From positions 1 to 17,142 of the forward strand of contig PJEW03000053.1 of NCBI GenBank assembly GCA_002900995.3: 17,142 nucleotides of DNA, written 5' to 3'. Below, in pieces: positions 1 through 8,464 of this stretch. The notes under the pieces were generated by a model. The model ran no database searches, had not been told where the DNA came from, and saw only the letters and a list, made by a program, of their open reading frames with translations. Every line of letters begins with the position of its first letter. Positions within the stretch are counted from its first letter, which is position 1. The stretch is from Ganoderma boninense (taxonomy: Eukaryota; Basidiomycota; Agaricomycetes; Polyporales; Polyporaceae). The position numbers were made by a program, and so were the translations under genes.

Positions 1-604
1 GAGATACCAAACCTGGCGACTGTGGGAACATCGTGTTTACTTTAGTTTTTCAAGTCGATCTTCGTCCTTCAAGTTCTTCGTTTACTGCAACCAACCCTCC
101 GCCGCCTTTCTGGCTCTATTCGAACGCCATTCTTCCTTGAAGAGGGTGTGAAGAAGTTCATTTATGGGAACGCTGTGGTTTCCCGACCACCGGGCTTTCT
201 TGAGTCAGACTCCCGCCGAGAATCCGGAGAGCTTACGTATGCGGTTCAGATATGCGAATCGGGATTCTGGTAAGCTCGTAGTTTCCGCCGTCCGGGTCCA
301 TATCGACTCGTCTGCTACCACAATGCCAGAACCACTAAGGCTAAACTGCGAACGCCTCCGTCGGCAGCGGATACATAGCCATGTGCGCAAAGCATTCATT
401 CATGAGCGTCCGCAATCTGATTTGTCATTTTCTTAGCGGTTACCCAAACTTCCGACGTCCCATCTCGCCGGTAGACTGTTCTCCTACCAGGCACTATACA
501 TTCTTGGACTCCACAAACGTCTGACTAAAGTGACAGCTCCGCCGAAGAGCCAGAGGAACACGCAATACCTAGCATCCTCCCTATGTCGGGAGTCGTTGTG
601 AGAG
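1..604. other. 5' intergenic region, no gene recognised
   Basis: No reading frame here resembles a known protein. A 90-codon open frame at 164-436 has an arbitrary composition, no splice context and no recognisable motif. The stretch is best read as the upstream region of the dehydrogenase gene that starts at 713, or as the end of something outside the window. Confidence 0.5.
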
Positions 605-610
605 TATAAA
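605..610 (+). promoter_or_regulatory. TATA box of MDR copy A
   Basis: TATAAA lies about 108 nt upstream of the ATG at 713. The leader between them is pyrimidine-rich with CT-rich runs at about 650-680, which is common near fungal transcription starts. Position and sequence fit a core promoter, but no transcript data support it here. Confidence 0.55.
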
Positions 611-629
611 TGGCCTGAAGATTTGCATA

Positions 630-2044
630 CCAAACTGCTCCAACATTGCTCTCCACTGCTTCCCTTCTTCCCTCTTACCCCCCAACACATCTTCCATCAA
701 CTCGCAAATAATATGTTCATCCCCTCCATGAACAGATCCCTCTTCCTAGAATCCAAACAGGGGCAGTTCACTGTCAGATCGACCAAGACTCCACGAGCGG
801 GACCAGGCGAGGTCCTGGTTAAGGTCGAGGCGACCGCCCTCAACCCCATTGACTGGAAAATCCAGTCGTTGGGTCTCGTCATCGAGAAATACCCCGCCGT
901 CTTAGGCTTCGATGCGGCCGGCACGATTGCCCAGGTCGGAGAGGGTGTCCCCTCTTCGTCGTTCGCCATTGATGACCGCGTGTATGTGTTTGCCGCTTCT
1001 TTACTACGTTCCATTGGTTCTATGCTCACTTTCTCCCCCCTTAGCGTCATGCAAGGGTGGTTTGACTTTGCCAAGAAGTCGACTGTGGGTACATTCACGG
1101 AATACTTCGTGCTCCCCTCCAAGTTCGTGGCCAAGGTACGTAGCGTACTTGTTCGCCCCTCCAGGCGTGCCACGGGGCCGGTCACCGACAACTTTCAAAT
1201 CTAGATTCCGGCCTCCACGTCATTCGATGAAGGCACTACCCTTATGAGTGGGATCGCCACTTCCGCTTTCCCTCTGTACAATCAAGACCCGACCGCAGCA
1301 TCCGTCAGGCTGACGGCGCCGTGGCTCGAGGGTGGCCGGGGCAAGTACGCCGAGAAGCCGTTCCTGGTGCTCGCCGGAGCCGGCTCTGTGGGCCAGTTCG
1401 GTTCGTGCAACCTTCTTGCGTCTTTGAACCCAGCACTGAAACTAATACTCGTTTACACAGTCATCCAATTCGCCCGCCTCTCCGGCTTCTCCCCGATCAT
1501 CACCACCGCGTCCCTCCACAACGCCCCCTTCCTCAAGTCCATCGGCGCCACACACGTCCTCGACAGGAATCTCCCGAACGACGAGCTCATCGCTGAGGCG
1601 ACGAAGCTCGCGGGTGGTTCTTTTGAGGTCGTCTACGATGCGATCTCCACGCCTGCGACCCGCGCCGCGGCGTACGCACTGACGGCGCATGGCGGGAACC
1701 TGGTGACTGTCGCCGTCGCCGAGGAGCTCATGGCAAAGGCCAAGGAGGATGGCAAAGGCGTGCACATGGCACACGGGCTGTTCGTGACCCCGTTGAACCA
1801 CGACATCGGACGGACGCTGCTGGACGCGCTGCCGGCGTTGCTCGAGAACGGCGATATCAAGGTGAGTAACGAGCGACCTCTCTCTCCTGTACATGTGTGG
1901 CGACGCTAAAGCTTCTTTGGACAGCCGAACCGTACAGAGATCCTCCCTGGGGGCCTGAACGGCGTCCCCGACGGGCTGCAGCGCTTGAAGAACAACCAGG
2001 TCAGCGGCGTGAAGTTGGTGATCCACCCCCAAGACACGGCGTAG
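630..2044 (+). repeat. Left arm of large inverted duplication (MDR copy A with 5' flank)
   Basis: This arm matches the reverse complement of 15746-17142. The match covers all five exons and the positions of all four introns. It also covers the leader just upstream of the ATG: both copies have a GCTCCAACATT stretch, a CTCTCCACTGCTTCCCTT stretch and AACTCGCAAATAATATG. Similarity stops at the stop codon; the 3' sequences of the two copies are unrelated. Exons align without gaps, while introns differ in length by 0-3 nt and in sequence. Confidence 0.9.
713..2044 (+). CDS. MDR-family zinc-independent oxidoreductase (CipB/ToxD-like, GroES-like), copy A
   Basis: Spliced exons are 713-981, 1045-1135, 1205-1400, 1461-1861 and 1925-2044, giving 358 aa, the usual length of fungal CipB/ToxD-like enoyl-reductase or quinone-reductase relatives. 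The N-terminal GroES-like half has ALNPIDWKIQ (about residues 42-51) and VLGFDAAGTI (about 63-72). The nucleotide-binding Rossmann half has AGAGSVG at about 177-183, the NADP(H) loop. I see no cysteine-rich structural zinc lobe, so a zinc-free NADPH-dependent reductase acting in the cytosol is the likely role; the substrate cannot be told. Introns are 60-69 nt with GTATGT, GTACGT, GTTCGT and GTGAGT donors, and all four restore the frame. The start at 713 matches the start of copy B; an in-frame Met (MNRSLF) lies five codons downstream. The gene appears intact. It stands alone on this strand, with its paralogue B inverted at the far end of the window. Confidence 0.9.
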
Positions 2045-2284
2045 AGGAAATTATCACTATTTATTATTGGTGGCAATTATACAATTCAGTCAATTAGCAT
2101 CGCAGCTTGGAGTTTGGTGCAACGAGCCGCCGGCAACCGACACCCACCGATAGAATCGTGGCATCGTCGCGGCGAACTCGTCTTGCCACGACCTGTGGAT
2201 ACGCAGGTTACATCTACGAACCATATGGCATAGGTCCGTTGCGAATCTTGATTTTTCACACCTTTCATTCTGCTCAAGTCTTCA

Positions 2285-2452
2285 GGGACGCACACACGGC
2301 GTACATCCTCAGATGCCGCTGGTCGCGATATGTTTGTGGGTGTCTTGCCTGGCAGGACGCTCGAGGGCGCTTCGCTCTTTGTGCATGCCACAAAGGACTC
2401 CGGGAGGATTCCACGGAGATATCACGTCCTGCGGTATGTCGGGATATACGCC
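2285..2452 (+). pseudogene. Exon-like coding remnant, unknown family
   Basis: A 56-codon open frame is bounded by a 3' splice-like CTTCAG on its left and a consensus 5' splice site GTGAGTAC on its right, as an internal exon would be. Its reading includes DMFVGVLPGRTLEG and GRIPRRYHVLRYVG, which look protein-like in composition. I could not extend it convincingly to other exons on either side and do not recognise the family. It may be a leftover of a decayed gene or a chance open frame. Confidence 0.2.
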
Positions 2453-3058
2453 GTGAGTACACCATTCCCCTGTCATCAACGGTGTATGACCAACCTACGG
2501 CCATAGTATGACGCCAGGCCGTTACGCACTATACGCGGCCAGTGTAGCTCGACGGAGTAGGTACGTCGTGAGCACCTTTCTGACTTATCTTGGAGAGTAA
2601 GTACACTGTCATTGCTGCGACGCCGGCTCGGCGGCGACTTGCTCTGGTTTGAGGCTTCAGTCTGTCACAGTGGACCGATCGATGTGCCTCTTGTTGAGCT
2701 CGTGGTAAGGACGACCGGGAGGCATGTTTGTTCGATTCTTATTGGTCAATTGTAGACGGAATGCACACCAAGCCTGCGGCGCTCTAATCAGGATACGCTT
2801 CACCCCATCGTTCGGCACATACTACTTACATTGAAGATACAGTGCCGCAGTCTTCACACAATCGTGAAGACCTTGGAAAGGGCGCTAGGCGCATATTGGC
2901 TACCCGAGTCCCGACGATCTACAGATGGTTGATGGCACGAGACAAGGCGTGTCACCAGGGTCCAGAAGGAGTCGATTTGCTCACCTAAAACGTAAATTTC
3001 GAGTCATGCTGTCGTTGCTTTCCAAAACCAGGTGCAGTGCTGCAGCCGCCGGTCGGGG

Positions 3059-3066
3059 TATTTAAG
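3059..3066 (+). promoter_or_regulatory. Possible TATA-like element upstream of small gene
   Basis: TATTTAAG lies about 390 nt before the proposed ATG at 3449. This distance is workable only with a long leader. The intervening 300 nt are CT-rich and carry a short upstream ORF, as a leader could. Weak evidence. Confidence 0.25.
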
Positions 3067-3359
3067 AGGGCGTCTTGCGGAAATTTGGTCTCATTCTCCT
3101 CTTGCCCACCGACGTCCAGGAGATCGTTCGTGTGGACGCAATAGAGAACACACCCTCTTTTGCCTGACCTGCGAGCAGCCCTCAAGCACCCCAGCATCCC
3201 CAAGCATATCTCAAGCCCTCAAGTGTTCCTGCAATATCGGAATCACCTCTCCAAGAATGCATTCGTCGATCACCAAGCCGAGAAGAATCCACCACGCGCG
3301 TGCCCCCGCGCTTTCGTTCTCGTCATTTCCCTTTCCTTCAGAGAGACCATTCCCTCTTT

Positions 3360-3449
3360 ATGCCCATTGCAACTCCCAACGTTCCCAGCGTGCTCCAAGA
3401 ACCCCCTGCAATATCATCCCCCTCGTCTCGTCTCGTCGACAAGATCTAA
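3360..3449 (+). promoter_or_regulatory. Upstream ORF whose stop overlaps the next ATG
   Basis: A 29-codon ORF (starts MPIATPNVPS) ends in TAA at 3447-3449. That stop shares its last base with the proposed main start codon ATG at 3449-3451 (TAATG). If transcribed together, the overlap could allow termination-reinitiation or act as a translational brake. It could instead be the true N-terminus of the next gene if the splice model there is wrong. Confidence 0.35.
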
Positions 3450-3934
3450 TGGTACGTGTGTTGCCCCGCCATGATCTCTGCACTTCCGTCTCTTCGGTGT
3501 CCCTGACCTCCCTCAAGCAAACTGTCGATTATCGCCATGCGGGAAAAGAAACCAGGCGGTCTAGCTTTGCGCTGGTACGTTAGCGCTCTTCGCTGTTCTA
3601 CCCATGTTTGTAACGTCGGCCTGTCCCCAGTCAGACATTTTCGAGTTAGACGAGGAAGAAGTCGAAGTCGAATTCGAGATTTCGCCTATACTCCCATCCA
3701 CACCGACCTCCACCTGCTCCACCATAACATCTCGGAGGGTCAAGTCACGTATGAAGACCATTTTCGTTGTAAGTCACCTATGTTCACGTCAGTCTTCTTC
3801 AACGTCATTAACACTATGGGTAGGATCTCGCTCACACCCTGAAGACCAAGCTGCATCGCTCCCGATCCCCAAAGATTTATGTCCTCCACGTCGAGCCCGA
3901 CGCCAGCACCACCAAGTTTGCATCGTGTTTGTAA
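3449..3934 (+). CDS. Small hypothetical protein, spliced
   Basis: Proposed exons are 3449-3451 (the ATG alone), 3518-3574, 3631-3768 and 3824-3934, giving 102 aa. Introns are 66, 56 and 55 nt with donors GTACGT, GTACGT and GTAAGT and acceptors AAG, CAG and TAG; all are phase 0 and keep the frame open. The protein has a basic N-terminus (about residues 6-16), then an acidic patch (ELDEEEVEVEFE, about 25-36), a Ser/Thr/Pro-rich stretch, and a Lys/Arg-rich segment before a C-terminal IYVLHVEPDAS. There is no signal peptide or membrane segment. I do not recognise the family. Exons 3 and 4 look firm; the N-terminus is the weak point, because the preceding frame also stays open upstream to about 3032. 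A leader-encoded longer N-terminus is possible. Confidence 0.5.
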
Positions 3935-4243
3935 CAGATTCGGAGCTTCCAGATTACCCGTTCGTGAAAGTATACCAAAACGCAACTATTGTACGATAAT
4001 ATCGCCTCTTTGAAGCAGCCTTGTACATTTTCATACCTAGAGCCAGCCGTCAGTAATGCATGATCGTGTTCAAGTTCTGTTCTCTCTTCCGAGTCCGGCG
4101 TCTCCATGCCTGCGCGATTTTGGTTGATTCTTTGGGATACATTATTTAGCATGAGCGCTGAAATACTAAAACCGGACATGTTCGAGAAAAACGGCGCGAA
4201 AAGGAAGTCGCGTCCGGCTGGGTAGGCGCCTCACTGTTCTGCC

Positions 4244-4702
4244 ATGTCCTTCGTCCAAGTTCTCCGACGACAAGCACGCCTCAACACCTTCTGGGCACCA
4301 CGACGATGCCTCGCCAGCCAGAGCGCACCTGCTGCGGCTCCGGCGGCTTCTCCTGAATCGTCCAGCGCCCCAGAAAAACCCAGCGGAGGTGAGCACACGT
4401 CTACCTCTCCTCGCACGCGCTCCCACTCACACAGCAACAACAACATTGGTGAACCTCGAACTGCAGGCCCGAAGGTCGCCTCGTCATGCCCCGAAAACAT
4501 GGTCATGCAGGGCCTGAACTACCTCAAGGGTCAGCCCGAGGTCGTCGCGCAGGCGGACGATGCGTACCCGCCGTGGCTCTGGACGATCCTCGACAAGTCG
4601 GAGCTGCCCGATGACGGACCGGGAGGGCTGGCGGAGAAGAAGCGGCTGCGGAAGGCCAACAGGCAGCGCATACGGGACCAGAACTTCATGAAGACACAGT
4701 AA
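4244..4702 (+). CDS. MRPL37: Mitochondrial large-subunit ribosomal protein mL54 (yeast MRPL37 family)
   Basis: The product is a structural protein of the mitochondrial 54S large ribosomal subunit. The first ~27 residues are Arg-rich and lack acidic residues (MSFVQVLRRQARLNTFWAPR), as expected of a matrix-targeting presequence. An Ala/Pro/Ser linker follows. The conserved C-terminal block holds VMQGLNYLKGQ, then DDAYPPWLWTILD, and a basic tail ending QNFMKTQ, which is the signature I recognise. Exons are 4244-4388 and 4467-4702 (126 aa). The proposed intron (GTGAGC...CTGCAG, 78 nt) is a multiple of three with no in-frame stop, so the unspliced frame also reads through to give 152 aa. Splicing is favoured because the intron encodes a low-complexity Ser/His/Asn/Arg segment unlike the family, and splicing joins the linker to GPKVASSCPEN. 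It converges with the Hel2-like gene downstream. Confidence 0.9.
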   Translation: MSFVQVLRRQARLNTFWAPRRCLASQSAPAAAPAASPESSSAPEKPSGGEHTSTSPRTRSHSHSNNNIGEPRTAGPKVASSCPENMVMQGLNYLKGQPEVVAQADDAYPPWLWTILDKSELPDDGPGGLAEKKRLRKANRQRIRDQNFMKTQ

Positions 4703-5138
4703 TGAATTTCGGGTGGGCGAGGAGAGGAGCTTGGGTTGCTCGATGCTGGTGCGTCTGTCGCGTGTCAGCCTCGCCCATTTGTCGCGTTCTGAAAGGAGTT
4801 GTCCATGCAGCTACGTACATGTATTCCCCGCTGTTAATGGCTAATCTGTCTCCCTTCGTGGCTTTGTGGGTTGTTTGTGCGTTGCGTCGTTTTCCGGTGG
4901 AACGACGGACAACATCGTGGACACATTTTGAAGACATCTCGACCGACAGTCTGACCGATGTGTCACGACGTATTCTGCGTATTCGCCGCAACATGGGCAT
5001 GACAATGCAGCACTCATAAATATGCGAGGTCTACTGCGTACAACCGTTTCTACTTGCAACAAGACCAAGAAAGTCATTCAAGAAAGACAGAAAGATGTCT
5101 GGACTCTGCCGTCTGCACAACAGCGCCGCGTCCAAACC
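4703..5138. other. Convergent intergenic region
   Basis: 436 nt separate the stop of mL54 (+) from the stop of the Hel2-like gene (-). It must hold the 3' untranslated ends of both. Open frames across it on both strands are short and resemble nothing. No clear repeat or RNA gene was seen. Confidence 0.55.
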
Positions 5139-8060
5139 TTACGCAGGGAACGTCCCGAGCGTGAACAGGGTTTGTTTTTGCTTCCCCTTCCCCTTCTTCT
5201 TCCCACCTCCACCTCCTGCACCTGCCCCCGATCCATCCCCGTCCGCCTGCTCGCCCGACGCGGGCGTGTTCGACCCGCTGCCTCCGCTGTCCCCACCCCA
5301 CGCTGGCTGGACCGGCGCACTCGGACCTAAAATGTTCCGCAACGACTGGTTCCCGCCTACAGCGGCCTTGGGCAGGCGCGTCGAGTTGCTCGTTGGTAGC
5401 TCGGGGAACGCCGACTTCGAGAGCACAGCAGGCCCGCCCTTCGCCCGTGCTCCGGGGCCCGGGACGGACGTCGGTGCACGTACGACGGGTGGTGACGCCG
5501 CCGCGGGTGCGCCTGAGGACGCCCATGGGGTCACGCGCTGGGCCTGGCGGAAGGGCGTCGTGCTACTCGAACTGGTGGACACGCTGGATCCTTGGAGCGG
5601 GGGGAACGCGTTCGCGGCTGGGGCACCTACGCGCGGAGAGCTCGTCGACGCGACAGGACCAGAGCCTGAGCTCGAGGCGGCCGCGCGCGCAACGCGGTCC
5701 AAGACCTGGCGGGAGGACTGAGTGGAGGAGGAGCGGGTCGCGGTAGAGTGCTTCGCGTTGAGGACGCGGCCGCTCGTCACGCCCCCCCACTCCGAGCCCG
5801 TCGCGGTTGGGACGAGCTCTGGGAACTGGTTGCGTTGCTGCCAACGCGGACAAGGACAGAAAGGAGGTGGGGGAATGGAATGTCGATGTCGAAACGCAGG
5901 GACGAGGAACACGAGAGAATTGGGGGAACGGAGGAAAGAGCGAAAAGAAGAGCCATTCACACGTTAGCGCGCCACCACTTGCCACGAGAGGGCGTCCCTG
6001 CCCGCTGAACGTAAATGACGTACCTCGACTTTGAACCCGTTCCAAGCCGTGAGCAGGTCGCGCTTCTTGTCCTCCTCATCCGCGAGGTCGACGAGCGCGT
6101 TCACGACGCTCGCCGTCCCGTCCAGGTGCCGGTCGAGCACGTTCCACACTGTCGAGATCAAGTCCCGCGCCCCCGACTCGGACGCACGGTACGAGCGGAT
6201 CGCCGCCCGCACGACGGGGACTGCAGTTGTCGGGTTGGGGGCCAGGTTCGCTAACCGCAAGACGAGGGCTGCGAGGCGGGGATCTGCATCGCCAGCCTCC
6301 GGCGAGGGCGACTGTCGCCGGCTGGGCTGCGGGCTGGGGCTGGGGCCGTCGGCGGTGAGGTTCCCCCCAAACGCCTCCCGCCGTCGCGCCCCGGCCGCCT
6401 GGGGGCGCGACGGCGCACCCCCTCCCAGCCCATGTGGTGGTGGCTCGCGTTCCCGCTCGCGGTCACCTCTGTCACGCCGGCCCCGCCGTCCAGGACCCCC
6501 GCCGACCTCCTCGAACTCGAACTGCGCCTCGACGCGGCGTGCGTCGCGCTTGTCCCGGGCAGACATCTCTGCGCCGTGTTCCTCCACCTGATGGGCCTTG
6601 AGGTCGATCGCGGAGCCGAAGACGACGAACTTGCGGGCGAGGCACTCCGCGCGCCGGCACGGAAAGTGCGCGTGCATGAAGTGCTCCTCCTACGTAGGCG
6701 GCAAGGATAAATGTGTCAGAGAGGGTTGTGACTTGCAAGGTTGGGCTCATTCACGCGCTGCTCGTGGCATTTCGAAATGGAAAACCTGCCTCCTCCTTTT
6801 GCTGGCCCGCAACAAGCATGCTTCCGGATAGCGCAACTTGTTTTGCGGCTGAATTTCTCGAACATCGGGGTGCACGAGGAGGAGATAGATTTTCCATTCC
6901 TCGCGTGAATGAGGACAACCTTAGGTCGCTCATCACGCGGCAGCTCGGCTACTCACTAGTGCCTCGTAGTTGCGGAAGCTAGGAAGGTGCGAGCGTAGAA
7001 TGAATGACGATAAATTTCGACATACAGGGTTACGCAGGGCTAGCGGCACTCACTATTGGTCCTTGACCTCGTTGCGTTTGCACACGAAGCACTCCTCGTG
7101 CCGCTCACGCATGTGCGCGTACAGCTCGTCATCGCTGAAGAAGCACTCGCGGCAGAATTCACATAGCGGGTGGATGCCGCCCTCGACTTGCGGCTGGTGT
7201 TTGTGGTCGCGCCGGTGGCCGCGGACCATGGACGGGACATGGATGGGCAGAACGTTGGGGTCGTACAGGGCGTGCTCATGTGCGAAAACTTTCTTGAACC
7301 GTATGCACAGATCACTAATGAATGCATCGATATATGCACACACTCGATCCGGGCACTGCGATGGAGGAGACGTACCACATGAGCTTCCCGTGCGTTGCGC
7401 GGGTGTGCAGTTTGAGGTCACTCCAGCCGTTGCCGATGAAATCGCATTGCGAATCTGGACAGTTGAAGCGGAGCAGGATCAAGGTCTCCTCCATCATCTC
7501 CTGCGTCTCGAAAGAGATAGACAGCTTCGCATCCTTGTACGGGATGGTCTCCGGCGTATAGGAGGCCCACAGCGCATCGGCGGACGTCGTGAAGATAACG
7601 GACGGTTGGGGTTCCTGGCGTTAAGGCGGCAAACAGGGTGTTAGGGTCGCGCATTTTACGTCTTAGGCGGCTGACAGCGGGCACGCACCTTGCAGAACGT
7701 GCACTCCGTCTTCTTGTAGAGCGCACGGAGGCGCAGGGCGCAGACATGGCACGTCCTGTGGTTGCACTCGGAGACGGACCAGTACTTGACGGGCTCGGCA
7801 CAGATCCAGCACACCGCACCGTCGTCGACCGCAGCGTCGGCCGTTGCGCTAGTGCTATCAGCGACGGCTTCTGAGCTTGCTGCCTTGCTGGCTTCCGCCT
7901 GTGCACCGGGAGCAGGGAGGCTGTCAGGCTTGGTGCTGTCAGCAGGACCGCGAGGAGGACCGGGTTTGGCTCCTCGGCCCCTGCGTCCCTTGCTGCCTGC
8001 GCCTCCGCCACGGCCGCGATTGGTGGGAGGGCGGGTGTGTGTCGCTGTCGCGGTAGCCAT
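5139..8060 (-). CDS. HEL2: Hel2/ZNF598-type RING E3 ubiquitin ligase (ribosome collision sensor)
   Basis: Exons in order are 8060-7689, 7614-7376, 7314-7054, 6978-6957, 6689-6024 and 5837-5139, giving 752 aa. The N-terminus is Gly/Arg-rich. The C3HC4 RING spans about 84-123 (C84, C87, C99, H101, C104, C107, C120, C123) with the family's ECNHRTCHVCALRLRALY. An array of C2H2-type fingers follows: C176/C181/H194/H199, C255/C258/H271/H276, C279/C282/H301/H306 and C309/C314/H331/H336. KLMCDLCIRFKKVFAHEH lies between the first two. The long C-terminus is low complexity with a basic Arg/Glu stretch, FPEL repeats and a terminal KQKQTLF motif. Family members ubiquitinate 40S proteins on collided ribosomes and start ribosome-associated quality control in the cytosol. 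The start has a strong context (ACCATGG). All ligands are present and no frame is broken. The 22-nt fourth exon and a 267-nt intron are unusual. Confidence 0.93.
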
Positions 8061-8464
8061 GGTGGAGATATCAGATGACGAGGATGCTGGAGAGAAGGCG
8101 GATGTTGGAGGATTTCGAGATAGCGGGAGGAGGAAGCGTGACTGGGTGCAGACGCTGCCGCGGCCGGGCCTAGCGGAGCCGTGGATTGCCAAAAGAGGGC
8201 AAGGGTGGCGCGCAAAAGGATCCGCGAATAATGATGGGCCGTAGTCGAGCGCGTGGGGCTCTGAATTTCAGGCGACGACGGACGAGTTGGAGTTCTGATC
8301 AGGGCTGGGGAGCATGCACAGAGCTACTGCGCATCATTCAGCGATCGAGATTCAGCACAGGACGATACTTATGTCGATTGCACCAACAAGACCACCCTCC
8401 CTCCTCATATGCGTTGCCAGACTTATGCACGCCCGACCTCCCCCACCGCCCCCGCCTCTCCGCC
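8061..8464. promoter_or_regulatory. Shared divergent promoter region
   Basis: The Hel2-like gene (start 8060, minus) and the methyltransferase gene (start 8465, plus) are head to head with 404 nt between ATGs. Pyrimidine-rich runs precede both starts in their own orientation, for example CCTCCCTCCTC at about 8395-8405. I see no convincing TATA box. A shared, possibly bidirectional promoter is an inference from geometry only. Confidence 0.5.

Larger units (their letters stand above)
2045..3448. other. Long intergenic region, mostly without recognisable content
   Basis: About 1.4 kb between copy A and the small spliced gene. A possible degenerate exon at 2285-2452 is listed separately. Frames elsewhere are short and interrupted. 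A TATTTAAG motif at 3059-3066 and a CT-rich stretch at about 3310-3360 may be the core promoter and leader of the gene starting at 3449. Nothing else can be supported. Confidence 0.5.

Noticed and set aside
164..436. 90-codon open frame upstream of MDR copy A
   Set aside because: No motif, no splice context, no homology I can recognise; consistent with chance.
1442..2032. 196-codon minus-strand frame across MDR copy A, mirrored opposite copy B at 15725-16180
   Set aside because: It is the antisense shadow of exons 4-5. It appears in both copies only because both carry the same gene on the other strand.
2741..2750. CCAAT-box-like ATTGGTCAAT
   Set aside because: It is about 700 nt from the nearest proposed start codon on either side and such short motifs occur often by chance.
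4702..5019. 105-codon frame between mL54 and the Hel2-like gene, and its minus-strand counterpart
   Set aside because: Sits in the shared 3' region of two convergent genes and resembles no protein; composition is not coding-like.
5095..6591. Long plus-strand open frames opposite the Hel2-like gene (for example 5095-5721 and 6031-6591)
   Set aside because: They lie antisense to low-complexity, GC-rich exons 5 and 6 of the Hel2-like gene and show only compositional Pro/Ala/Arg/Ser runs. The minus strand has the conserved domains and consistent splicing.
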